Assembly (NCBI GenBank): GCA_004554255.1
Contig: SFNC01000016.1
Coordinates: forward strand, 1 to 27,719
Direction of reading: 5' to 3'
Source of the DNA: Bacteroidales bacterium
GTDB lineage: Bacteria > Bacteroidota > Bacteroidia > Bacteroidales > Muribaculaceae
DNA length: 27,719 nucleotides
The notes under the pieces were generated by a model. It did no database searches. It was not told where the DNA came from and worked only from the letters and a program-made list of their open reading frames with translations. A program made the position numbers and the translations under genes. How positions within the stretch are numbered: position 1 is the stretch's first letter; each line of letters opens with the position of its first letter. Below, in pieces: positions 1 to 7,700 of this stretch.

Positions 1-66
1 CTCATCGGTCATGTAGCCCGCTACATTCCCTCTTCAACTTGCGAAATTTCCTCGAAAATACACCGC
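1..66 (-). repeat. Truncated copy of a palindromic intergenic element (left edge)
   Basis: A 7-bp perfect hairpin (ATGTAGC at 11-17, loop CC, GCTACAT at 20-26) is followed by a conserved block, AAATTTCCTCGAAAATAC, at 44-61. The reverse complement of the right edge of the window has the same 12-base apex GTAGCCCGCTAC and a nearly identical block at similar distance (about 17 versus 19 bases). All frames carry stops across the element, so it is not obviously coding. It lies downstream of serA and is cut by the window edge. It could be a dispersed palindromic repeat or a structured RNA; no named family was recognised. Confidence 0.5.
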
Positions 67-98
67 CCCTGCATTAACAAATATTGGGGAACAGGGTC

Positions 99-1022
99 TT
101 ATTTTTTGTTGACACGGAATCTGTCTATGCCGTCGCGCAGAAATGCCACGCACTGGCGTGCGGCGGCGATACCGGCGTTGATATTGGCCTCGGCGGTCTG
201 CGCGCCCATCTTCTTAGGCGTGAAGAACACCCGTCCGGGATATTTCTCCAACAGCTCGGCGGCGTTGTCGGGCGCTATGTCGGCGACATATTTAAGGTCG
301 GGACGGTCGGCGAGGGCGCGGTCCAGGCCGGCCTCGTCAATAACCTCCTTGCGCGCGGTGTTCACCAGCACGCCGTTTTTGGGCATGAGCGTGACAAGGT
401 CGTACCCTACCGAGCGGCGGGTCTCGTCTGTCGCCGGAATGTGCAGGGACACGATGTTGTTCTCGGAATACAGCTCCTTGATGTCCTTTATGGGAGTGAC
501 TTCGGCGCCGAGCATCACCTCATCGGGGCAATACGGGTCAAGTGCGCTGACGTTCATCTCGAAGCCCTTGGCTATGCGCGCCACATTGCGGCCCACCTGT
601 CCGAAGGCGTGAATGCCGAGGCGCTTGCCACGCAATTCGCTGCCGGACGTGCCGTTGTACATATTGCGGACCGCCATGACTGCCATGCCGAACACCAGCT
701 CGGCAACGGCGTTAGAGTTCTGGCCGGGAGTGTTTTCCACGCAAACACCGGCGGCGGTGGCCGCGTCCAGGTCAATATTGTCGTAACCCGCTCCGGCGCG
801 CACCACTACCTTGAGCCGCGGGGCGGCGGCAAAGACATCGGCGCCGATTTTGTCCGAGCGCACGATTAACGCATCAGCGTCGGCAACGGCCTCAAGCAGC
901 TGCTTGCGGTCTGTATATTTCTCCAGCAGAAGAACCTTGTATCCGGCTTCTTCCACGGCATTGCAGATACCCTCCACTGCCACAGGCGCAAAGGGCTTTT
1001 CGGTTGCTACAAGTATATTCAT
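99..1022 (-). CDS. serA: D-3-phosphoglycerate dehydrogenase, short ACT-less type
   Basis: Cytosolic NAD-dependent oxidation of 3-phosphoglycerate to 3-phosphohydroxypyruvate, the first committed step of serine synthesis. The 307-residue protein has the D-2-hydroxyacid dehydrogenase layout: an N-terminal half-domain with RAGAGYDNID near 75-84, an NAD-binding Rossmann segment around 135-155 (GIHAFGQVGR), and VNTARKEV near 220 with the substrate-binding Arg at 224. It ends after the catalytic domain with no ACT domain, so the classic allosteric serine site is missing. Where most relatives have TPHxGAxT this protein reads TPKKMGAQT (268-276), with Lys in place of the catalytic His; that substitution is known for the Entamoeba/Bacteroidales class. 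It lies 6 bases after serC on the same strand and is very probably cotranscribed with it. Confidence 0.95.
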   Translation of the reverse strand: MNILVATEKPFAPVAVEGICNAVEEAGYKVLLLEKYTDRKQLLEAVADADALIVRSDKIGADVFAAAPRLKVVVRAGAGYDNIDLDAATAAGVCVENTPGQNSNAVAELVFGMAVMAVRNMYNGTSGSELRGKRLGIHAFGQVGRNVARIAKGFEMNVSALDPYCPDEVMLGAEVTPIKDIKELYSENNIVSLHIPATDETRRSVGYDLVTLMPKNGVLVNTARKEVIDEAGLDRALADRPDLKYVADIAPDNAAELLEKYPGRVFFTPKKMGAQTAEANINAGIAAARQCVAFLRDGIDRFRVNKK

Positions 1023-1028
1023 GGCCTG

Positions 1029-2099
1029 TTATTTTTTCTGGAATTCCTTCATGCACTCCACCAGAGCGTCCACGCTCTCCATGGGCAGTGCGTTGTACAG
1101 CGATGCGCGGAAACCGCCTACATCACGGTGGCCCTTGATGCCCACCATGCCTTTTGAGTCGGCGAACTCCAGGAACGCCTTCTCCAGCTCGGCATACTCG
1201 GGCTTCATCACAAAGCATACATTCATAATAGAGCGGTCCTCATGATTGGGAACGGTTGCCACGAACATACGGCTGGAATCAATGGCCTCGTAAAGTTTTT
1301 CGGCCTTGGCGATATCCAGTTTCTCCAGTACCTCGACACCGCCCACTTCTTTATAATAGCGCAGTGTCTGCAGGGCGGCATAGATGGGCAATACGGGGGG
1401 AGTATTGAACATCGAGCCTTTTTTCACGTGCGTGCGGTAGTCAAGCATTGTGGGCAGCACACGGTCTACATGGCCGAGGGCCTCGTCGCGAACAATCGCC
1501 AGGGTAACACCGGCGGGAGCGAGGTTCTTCTGTGCGCCGCCGTAGATAAGGTCATACTTGCTGACATCGAACTTGCGGCTGAAGATATCCGAGCTCATGT
1601 CGGCTACCAGGCGTACATTTCCGACATCGGGATCCTTGCGGATTTCCGTACCGTAGATGGTGTTGTTGGATGTATAGTGGAAATAATCGCAGTCCTGAGG
1701 AACAACATAATCCTTGGGGATATAATTGTAATTCTTGTCCTTGGACGATGCAACCACGTCAACGTCGCCGAACAGACGCGCCTCCTTTATGGCCTTCGAC
1801 GCCCACACACCGGTATCAAGATAGCCGGCCTTTTTGTTGAGCAGATTCATGGGTGCCATGCAGAACTGCATGGACGCGCCGCCACCGAGCCACAGCACGC
1901 TGTAACCCGCCGGAATATCAAGGAGTTCCTTTACCAGGGCGTCGGCTTCGTCTATGACGGCCTGGAACTGTTTGCTACGGTGGGAAATCTCAAGGATAGA
2001 GAGGCCCATGTCGGCGAAGTCGAGTACGGCCGCCGCTGTATTTTTGATTGTATACTGGCTCAGGATTGATGGCCCGGCATAAAAATTATGTTTCTTCAT
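1029..2099 (-). CDS. serC: Phosphoserine aminotransferase
   Basis: PLP-dependent class V aminotransferase that converts 3-phosphohydroxypyruvate and glutamate to O-phosphoserine; it can also serve pyridoxal phosphate synthesis. The 356 residues match the usual family length. The start MKKHNFYAGPSILS is the typical SerC N-terminus, GGGASMQF near 72-79 is the phosphate/PLP-binding segment, and the Schiff-base lysine is K191 in YGGAQKNLAPAG. It is the first gene of a two-gene operon with serA and has its own promoter about 70 bases upstream. Together the two genes supply two of the three steps of serine synthesis; no serB-like phosphatase is present in the window. Confidence 0.96.
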   Translation of the reverse strand: MKKHNFYAGPSILSQYTIKNTAAAVLDFADMGLSILEISHRSKQFQAVIDEADALVKELLDIPAGYSVLWLGGGASMQFCMAPMNLLNKKAGYLDTGVWASKAIKEARLFGDVDVVASSKDKNYNYIPKDYVVPQDCDYFHYTSNNTIYGTEIRKDPDVGNVRLVADMSSDIFSRKFDVSKYDLIYGGAQKNLAPAGVTLAIVRDEALGHVDRVLPTMLDYRTHVKKGSMFNTPPVLPIYAALQTLRYYKEVGGVEVLEKLDIAKAEKLYEAIDSSRMFVATVPNHEDRSIMNVCFVMKPEYAELEKAFLEFADSKGMVGIKGHRDVGGFRASLYNALPMESVDALVECMKEFQKK

Positions 2100-2164
2100 A
2101 ACATCGGTTATTAATTGATGAGACAGATTGTAAGCGGCAGACGATTACGCTACCGTTGACATGG

Positions 2165-2194
2165 CAAATATAGTGATTTTTTGCCATACTCAAA
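2165..2194 (-). promoter_or_regulatory. Bacteroidetes-type promoter for serC-serA
   Basis: Read on the minus strand, TTTG (2194-2191) is followed after 18 bases by TATATTTG and then C (2172-2165). This fits the Bacteroides -33 TTTG / -7 TAnnTTTGY consensus well. Transcription would start near 2158-2160, leaving a leader of about 60 bases before the serC ATG. Confidence 0.7.
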
Positions 2195-2268
2195 CTTTTT
2201 TTATAAAAAATTTTATCCCGCATTAATCTTTTCCGGGACTTCGTGTGTTAATAGAGATAAATATAAAC

Positions 2269-2285
2269 TTCCCGCCCGGCGGGAA
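2269..2285. promoter_or_regulatory. Perfect 17-base dyad upstream of the YtxH gene
   Basis: TTCCCGCCCGGCGGGAA is an 8-bp perfect inverted repeat around a single central C. It lies 21 bases before the ATG at 2307, within the 207-base divergent region between serC and the small-protein cluster. Position and symmetry suit an operator for a dimeric regulator, or a GC-rich hairpin in the leader. No T-run follows, so it is not a typical terminator. No convincing TAnnTTTG promoter was found for the plus-strand gene, which may use an alternative sigma factor. Confidence 0.4.
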
Positions 2286-2306
2286 AATCACACAAAAAAA
2301 CACACT

Positions 2307-2513
2307 ATGAAACCCGTACATACAGTATTAGCTCTTTCTGCATTCGCAGCCATTGGCGCAGCCGTGGGCATGCTCCTGGCGCCGCGACGCGGCCGTGAAA
2401 CACGCGAGAATATCAAGGATTTCCTTCGTTCCCATTATCCCGGAATGAAAACCCGACGCCTCGAGGCACTCGCCGACCAGATCGCCCGCGAAGTTAAGGC
2501 CGAAGTTCAATAA
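2307..2513 (+). CDS. YtxH-domain small membrane-associated protein
   Basis: This 68-residue protein has one N-terminal hydrophobic segment (about 5-26, ending GMLLAPRRGRETREN). That hydrophobic helix followed by a LLAP.xG.xxR motif is the signature of YtxH/gas-vesicle-protein-like small proteins. The rest is a charged, probably helical tail. The ATG at 2307 was chosen because an upstream ATG at 2181 would add residues unlike the family and would start inside the serC promoter region. The biochemical role of YtxH proteins is not settled; many are stress-linked and membrane-associated. The next gene begins with the same MKPV and is a paralogue. Confidence 0.8.
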   Translation: MKPVHTVLALSAFAAIGAAVGMLLAPRRGRETRENIKDFLRSHYPGMKTRRLEALADQIAREVKAEVQ

Positions 2514-2566
2514 TTCTTATAAAAATTACTAAAAATATATATTAACAATTTAACACACACCTGACT

Positions 2567-2767
2567 ATGAAACCTGTTACTTTATTCCTCTGTGGCGCTG
2601 CCATCGGTGCTATTGCAGCCCTTCTTCTTGCTCCCGAAAGTGGCGAAGACATGCGCGCCCGCCTGCGCAGCCTCATCCAGAAAAAATTAGGAGAAGCCAC
2701 TGATAACGAAAACGAGCTGTCTATGATTATGGAGAAAATCTCCGCCGACCTGGAAGACAAAGATTAA
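2567..2767 (+). CDS. YtxH-domain small membrane-associated protein, second copy
   Basis: This 66-residue protein starts MKPVTLFLCGAAIGAIAALL, followed by APESGEDMRARLRS, the same hydrophobic-helix-plus-LLAP.xG pattern as its upstream neighbour. The C-terminal half is acidic and helical (ending SADLEDKD), unlike the basic middle of the first copy, so the two have diverged. It lies 53 bases after the first YtxH gene in an A+T-rich gap with no recognisable terminator, so the two are probably cotranscribed. A hairpin with a T-run follows it. Function is not known beyond the family; membrane insertion is inferred from the single hydrophobic segment. Confidence 0.8.
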   Translation: MKPVTLFLCGAAIGAIAALLLAPESGEDMRARLRSLIQKKLGEATDNENELSMIMEKISADLEDKD

Positions 2768-2782
2768 CCCCACATATATAAC

Positions 2783-2818
2783 CCGGTGCTGCGACAATGG
2801 TCGCGGCCCGGCTCTTTT
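2783..2818 (+). terminator. Hairpin terminator or attenuator inside the small-protein cluster
   Basis: GCTGCGAC (2788-2795) pairs with GTCGCGGC (2800-2807) around the loop AATG, with one G-U pair. An outer CCGG (2783-2786) pairs with CCGG (2808-2811) across one bulged T. CTCTTTT follows. It sits 16 bases after the second YtxH stop and before the holin-like gene, so it probably ends or attenuates transcription of the YtxH pair. Confidence 0.65.
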
Positions 2819-2870
2819 CCATCGGCCTCGCACAATATCCATATCGGCAGAATAATAAACATTCATCACC

Positions 2871-3413
2871 ATGTCACAATCATCATCAGCCACCATACTC
2901 CTGTCAATGTTCGGCAGAGTCAAGAAACTCGGAAATCTTTACATAGAAAGCCTGCGCCTCAAGTCCACCGAGAAGATTACAATCATCCTCGCGGCGGTGG
3001 CGTTTTATGCCGTGGCAATGGCCCTCGGCCTGGTTTGCCTGGTATTTATTTCCATAGGCATCGGGAACCTGCTGGCCACAACCGTAGCTCCGCATCTGGC
3101 ATATCTGATTATTGCCGTCTTCTACCTTATCCTGCTGATTCTCACAATAGTATGGCGCCGGCAGATTTTCATTGACCCGATTGCGAGATTCATTTCACGC
3201 GTGCTCGTGGAAATGCCCGAGGAGGAACGTGCAAAGGAAACTGCCCGATGTAACGCTATGCTGGCCGACATTGTGGCGCGCGCCGAAAAAGAGCAGAACG
3301 CCGACAATAACCCGGAGAACCCCGACGATTTCTCGGCATCAGGCACCGGCGCCGGCGATAACTCTTCTGTAACACTTGAATATAAGGAGGACCAGGACTA
3401 TGAAAAACAGTAA
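2871..3413 (+). CDS. Holin-superfamily (YqjE/Phage_holin_3_6-like) membrane protein
   Basis: This 180-residue protein has a short N-terminal amphipathic part (LFGRVKKLGNLYIESLRLKS-like, about 12-32), two adjacent long hydrophobic helices (about 36-64 and 74-96) with a tight turn, and a hydrophilic, Asn/Glu-rich cytoplasmic tail from about 110 to the end. This matches the chromosomal 'phage holin family' proteins related to YqjE, which are often found next to YtxH-type proteins. Despite the name there is no sign of a prophage here; the role is probably at the cell envelope but is not defined. Its last codons overlap the start of the next gene by 14 bases. Confidence 0.75.
   Translation: MSQSSSATILLSMFGRVKKLGNLYIESLRLKSTEKITIILAAVAFYAVAMALGLVCLVFISIGIGNLLATTVAPHLAYLIIAVFYLILLILTIVWRRQIFIDPIARFISRVLVEMPEEERAKETARCNAMLADIVARAEKEQNADNNPENPDDFSASGTGAGDNSSVTLEYKEDQDYEKQ
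3384..3390 (+). promoter_or_regulatory. Strong Shine-Dalgarno site AAGGAGG
   Basis: AAGGAGG lies 9 bases before the ATG at 3400, inside the end of the holin-like gene. Such a full anti-16S match is uncommon in Bacteroidetes and is not seen before the other genes checked here. It fixes the start of the following small gene and suggests independent re-initiation rather than simple readthrough coupling. Confidence 0.7.
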
Positions 3414-3666
3414 ATTCGGACTACGGCACTGGGAGGGATACACCCTGCAGGACCTGCGTAACCAACGCACAATTGTAAACACCCACATCTTGGTGGAACG
3501 ATGCCGACTCGCCGACGAAGTCGAGGAGCTGCGCACAAAAATGACAACCTCCGCAAGGCCCGGAAGCATGATGGGACGTATGTTCTCGGCCCTAAGCTAC
3601 CTGGACTGGATGGTCCTCGCCATATCTCTATGGCGTAGGCTCAGCCCGATTTTCAAACGTCGCTGA
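3400..3666 (+). CDS. Small protein of unknown function following the holin-like gene
   Basis: This 88-residue protein is basic and starts MKNSKFGLRHWEGYTLQDLR. The middle is helical and charged (about 20-50). A weakly hydrophobic C-terminal stretch SALSYLDWMVLAISLWRRL (about 63-81) could be a membrane-associated helix. The start is fixed by an AAGGAGG site 9 bases upstream; an in-frame ATG at 3376 would lie upstream of that site. It overlaps the preceding gene by 14 bases and a terminator follows 18 bases after its stop, so it is the last gene of the cluster. I do not recognise the family; from context it probably acts with the YqjE/YtxH-type envelope proteins. Confidence 0.7.
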   Translation: MKNSKFGLRHWEGYTLQDLRNQRTIVNTHILVERCRLADEVEELRTKMTTSARPGSMMGRMFSALSYLDWMVLAISLWRRLSPIFKRR

Positions 3667-3684
3667 TTCCTCAACGCATACATT

Positions 3685-3722
3685 GGCGGTGTCTCATAAT
3701 TATGATACATCGCCTTTTGTTT
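3685..3722 (+). terminator. Rho-independent terminator after the small envelope-protein cluster
   Basis: GGCGGTGT (3685-3692) pairs with ACATCGCC (3707-3714), with one G-U pair. The A+T-rich interior (CATAATTATG) pairs further, giving a long stem. TTTTGTTT follows directly. It lies 18 bases after the stop at 3666 and separates this cluster from the lysozyme gene. Confidence 0.8.
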
Positions 3723-3751
3723 CCGAACGCGCCACTATGACACACCCTCTA

Positions 3752-3782
3752 TTGCATATCTCGCGAATTTGGCGTAAATTTG
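3752..3782 (+). promoter_or_regulatory. Bacteroidetes-type promoter for the GH25 gene
   Basis: TTG (3752-3754) is followed after 20 bases by TAAATTTG (3775-3782), an exact match to TAnnTTTG. The expected transcription start falls at about 3786-3790, which is on or next to the GTG start codon at 3787, so the message may have no leader. Confidence 0.6.
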
Positions 3783-3786
3783 TAGT

Positions 3787-4653
3787 GTGATAAACAAAGG
3801 ACACCATAGACTGTTCCTCATTGCCGTCGCCGTCGCACTCGTTGCCACGGTGGGCATTGCCGTGTGGACAAACCGCTCGCGCCTCGGGCGGATATGGCAG
3901 CGAGTCGCAGACCCGGAGTCCATTCAGCCAATGGCCGTGGATGTCTCCAGATCCGAATTCCCCGTAAAGGGCATTGATGTCTCTCACCACAACGGAGACA
4001 TTGACTTCCGCCGCGTCGCCGCAGACTCCGTGGAATTTGTCATGATCAAGGCCACCGAAGGCGTCAACCACATAGACTCATGCATGGCCCGTAACTACGA
4101 CCGCGCAACCGAAGCCGGACTCAAGGTCGGGTTCTACCACTTCTTCCGCTTTGACCGTGGCGGCGTAAAACAAGGACGCCACTTCCTCGCCGCAACCAGC
4201 GGCAGGGCCGTGGACCTGCCACTGGTGATTGACGTGGAAATCTCCGGAAACCCGGACGTCGACTACTATCGCGTAATTGGACGGCTAAAGGACATGATAG
4301 GCTATCTGCGAAGGCACGACCGCCGCGTAATGATTTACTGCAACAGCCAGACCTACGACAGATACATCAGGCACAATTTCAACGACACCGAGCTGTGGCT
4401 CGCATCCGAAAGCACCCCCAAGGACAAGGGCGACAGCCGGGAACTATGGCAGCACAGCCATGCCGGACACGTCCGCGGAATCCCAACGCCCGTTGACATA
4501 AACACCTTCAACGGCAACCGCGAGCAGTTCGCCCAATGGCTCAACAGCTTCGCCCGAAGTGCTCCCGCCAAACGCCCGGTCGCATCTTCGGATTCCGCCT
4601 CCCTCGCGGATTCCACCGCAAACATACTCCCGGACAGCCTGTCCACACAATAA
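3787..4653 (+). CDS. Membrane-anchored GH25 muramidase (lysozyme)
   Basis: Hydrolyses the N-acetylmuramic acid to N-acetylglucosamine bond of peptidoglycan. The 288 residues consist of an uncleaved-looking N-terminal membrane helix (about 9-27, no signal peptidase motif), a linker, and a GH25 domain from about 60 to 255. The domain shows KGIDVSHHNGDIDF (61-74, Asp64), the catalytic Asp-x-Glu pair in VIDVEIS (Asp149, Glu151), IYCNSQTYDRY, and the closing W.H and DINTFNG. A Ser/Ala-rich tail ends the protein. The start is GTG at 3787, since a stop codon lies at 3775 and no ATG is near; the promoter lies unusually close to it. It is probably a cell-wall remodelling enzyme facing the periplasm rather than a phage lysin, because no phage genes surround it. 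Confidence 0.9.
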   Translation: MINKGHHRLFLIAVAVALVATVGIAVWTNRSRLGRIWQRVADPESIQPMAVDVSRSEFPVKGIDVSHHNGDIDFRRVAADSVEFVMIKATEGVNHIDSCMARNYDRATEAGLKVGFYHFFRFDRGGVKQGRHFLAATSGRAVDLPLVIDVEISGNPDVDYYRVIGRLKDMIGYLRRHDRRVMIYCNSQTYDRYIRHNFNDTELWLASESTPKDKGDSRELWQHSHAGHVRGIPTPVDINTFNGNREQFAQWLNSFARSAPAKRPVASSDSASLADSTANILPDSLSTQ

Positions 4654-4665
4654 ATCAGGCATAAT

Positions 4666-4682
4666 ATCGTTATTATTGATAA
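4666..4682. repeat. A+T-rich inverted repeat between the lysozyme and porU genes
   Basis: CGTTAT and ATAACG form a 6-bp perfect inverted repeat around TATTG within 4668-4684. The 12-mer ATCGTTATTATT (4666-4677) recurs exactly at 13059-13070 upstream of porV. No T-run follows, so it is a weak terminator candidate. The rest of the 126-base gap to the porU start holds no clear TAnnTTTG promoter. Confidence 0.3.
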
Positions 4683-4779
4683 CGCACCTATGCGCACGCA
4701 ATATAACAATCACGCGCACGTGTAGCTGACACGGCGTTACAAAACCGAAAAAAACACCTCTCCAAGTAACAATAAACCA

Positions 4780-7700
4780 ATGAATATCAGACTCCTCCAC
4801 AGCACCATCGTTGCACTGACCGCTGTTATTGCCGCTGCTTTTGCCCCGGGTGCATCGGCGCTGCCGCTCGATACTTACAAGGAAACATCCCTGCTGGCCT
4901 CCGGCAAATGGGTTAAAATCAGCATCCCCGAATCCGGGCTGTATGCCATCCCCGCATCCACTCTGCGCAGCTGGGGGTTCAGCAATATTCAGAACGTCCG
5001 CATTTATGGATACGGAGCATATCGCACCAACGACATCCTCAATGCCACCAACTTCCTCGACGACCTGCTGCCCGTACAGGCCAAAATAGACGGTCAGCGC
5101 ATCGTATTCTACGGCGTAGGCCCCATGAAATGGACCTCGCCCATCACCGGAAAATACGTCGCCGAGCAGAACCTCTTCTCCAACGCCGGATACTACTTCG
5201 TTACCGAAAGCGATGAGGCAGCCCCGGAAATCCCATCTTCCGGACGACCCGAGGCCGAAAACCCGGCTACCACTTTCACCGAGCGCTTGCAGCATGAGCA
5301 GGAACTGGTTTCTCCCGGAGAGTCCGGAGGATTCCTTGTCGGTGAGGACTTCAGATACACGCCCGCAAGAACATTCTCTTTCGACACACCCGGATTGGTG
5401 GACAACTCGGAGCTATGGATCGAGTGCTCGTTTGTAGCACACACGATAACCGCAAACTCGCGCATTACGCTCTCCGTAAACGGCAAACAGGTGGAAAGCA
5501 ATGCCTCGGACATCATAAACTCCACAAACAATGACTCGCACTACCATGGCACCAACGGCACCGCACGACACACCGTCAGCGGCGTCTCGGGAAACCGCCA
5601 GAACATTGAGCTGAAATACTCAGCCTCATCTCCCGTATACGGCGCATGGCTCGACTATCTCACCATAAACTACACCCGGAGCCTGTCGCTTTCCGGCGGA
5701 CACCTCTGTTTCGCCGGTGGCGCTTCGGCGCTGAAACTGGACAACGCCTCGCAGCAACAGACCACCCTCTGGGACGTTACAAACCCTCGCAGAATTTCAG
5801 CCATTGATTTCGGTAACGACGGCGAGGCTATCTGCTGGACAAGCTCCTACGGCCCCTACCGAGAGTACGCCGCATGGAACTCGTCGGCAAAACTACCCGC
5901 CCCGGCTTTCGTTGCGAATGTCTCCAACCAGAATCTGCACGGATTGGAGACCGCCGACATGGTAATCATCACCCCGCATATCTGGAAAGCACCATGCGAG
6001 AGAATCGCAAACATACACCGCAATGAGGGCCTCAAGGTTAACATCGTGGACGTTGAACAGGTATACAACGAGTTCGGCAGCGGTTGCCCCGATATACACG
6101 CGCTGCGCAGATTCCTGAAAATGCTTTACGACCGCGGCAATCAGGAAGGCGGCACTCCTCTCAGATATGTTCTGCTGATGGGGCGCGGTACCGTTGACAA
6201 CCGCCACGTCACCGCTCTATTGCAGAACAGCGCGCCCACCATCCCGTTCTGGGTGGGCGGAACTCTGCGACAGAGCCTGAATGACAGCGAAGGTTTCACT
6301 ACCGACGACTTCCTCGCAATGCTGGACGACAACTCCGGCAACAACAAGGGCTGGGACAACCTCAGCGTGGCTGTCGGACGAATCCCCGTATCGTCTCTGA
6401 GCCAGGCGAACTCTTATGTTGACAAACTGGAGGGATACGTCAACAAACCTAAGAACTCTCCCTGGAAAAACCAGATTCTGGTACTCGCCGACGACGACGA
6501 CAACGCCATTCACATGTCGCAGTCCGACATCTTCACCTCCCAGATGGCTACAGACCCCGACCAGCAGTACCTGGATAACAAGGTATACATTGACGCATAC
6601 GAACGCACCGGCGGCGTATACCCCGAAGCTCGCTCACAGATGTTCCGACTCCTCAACGAAGGAACGATGATGTGGGTTTACATCGGCCACGCAAACAACC
6701 ACTCCCTCACCGCCGACGGTATGGTCACTTTCAACGACCTTAACAACATGTACCTCAAGCATCTGCCCGTGATGTACGCCGCAACCTGCGACTTCCTGCG
6801 CTGGGACTCCTCAGTGACAAGCGGCGGAGAGCTGCTGATGCACGAGCGCTACGGTGGCGTTATTGCCGCTATCAGCGCTACCCGCCCCGTGTTCATTTAC
6901 GACAACGGCCTCTTCAGCGCCGCTATAGCCAGACAGATGGCAGCACGTGAAGCCGACGGCCGATACGGAACCATCGGCGACATATACCGACGCGCCAAAA
7001 ATAACATTCTGGCGCAGGACAAGTTCGGCAACTACACCGAAAAGGTCTCAAACCCGAACCGACTGAGATATGTACTCATGGGCGACCCCGCAATGCGCTT
7101 GGTGATGCCCGACAATATCGTACGCCTTGACGCTATTGAAGACCGCTCCTGCGGAGGCAACGACCTGCCTAACGTGCAGGCAAGACAGACCGCAAGGTTC
7201 TACGGCTCCGTAACCTCCCCCGACGGAAAGGTGCTCGAGGACTTCAACGGCTCGCTCACTGCCACAATATTCGATGCCGAGCAGTCTACCACCACCAAGG
7301 GACACGGCGACAAAGGAATTCCTTACACCTTCCAGCAAATGGGAGGAAAGCTCTTCGCCGGCTCAACCCCCATTGTTGACGGACGCTTCGAGCTTAAGGT
7401 TACTATCCCCGCCGAAATCGCCGACAACTACCGCCCCGCAACAATTAATATGTATGCGCAGGCCGCCGACAGCAGCGCGCACAAGGACGCCATTGGTGTC
7501 AGCCACAACTTCTACATCAGCGGAATGGCCGATGTTGAAGAGCCGGACACTATACCCCCATCCATTGACTCGTTCTATCTGAACCATCCCTCATTCGTGG
7601 ACGGCGGTATTGTAAATGTAACTCCGATGGTAATGGCTTCTGTCAGCGACAACCTCGCCATAAACCTCTCAAACTCCGGAATCGGCCACAACATGCGCCT

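Noticed and set aside
84..869. Long plus-strand open frame opposite serA
   Set aside because: It lies wholly antisense to a clear SerA frame, has no recognisable motifs, and is expected from G+C-rich codon bias on the real strand.
2181..2306. Upstream extension of the first YtxH gene from an ATG at 2181
   Set aside because: The added 42 residues do not resemble the family and would run through the palindrome; the ATG at 2307 gives the same MKPV start as the paralogue.
2871..3413. Prophage holin with the nearby lysozyme as a lysis cassette
   Set aside because: There are no other phage genes, a terminator separates the two, the lysozyme is membrane-anchored, and the holin-like protein fits chromosomal YqjE-type proteins.
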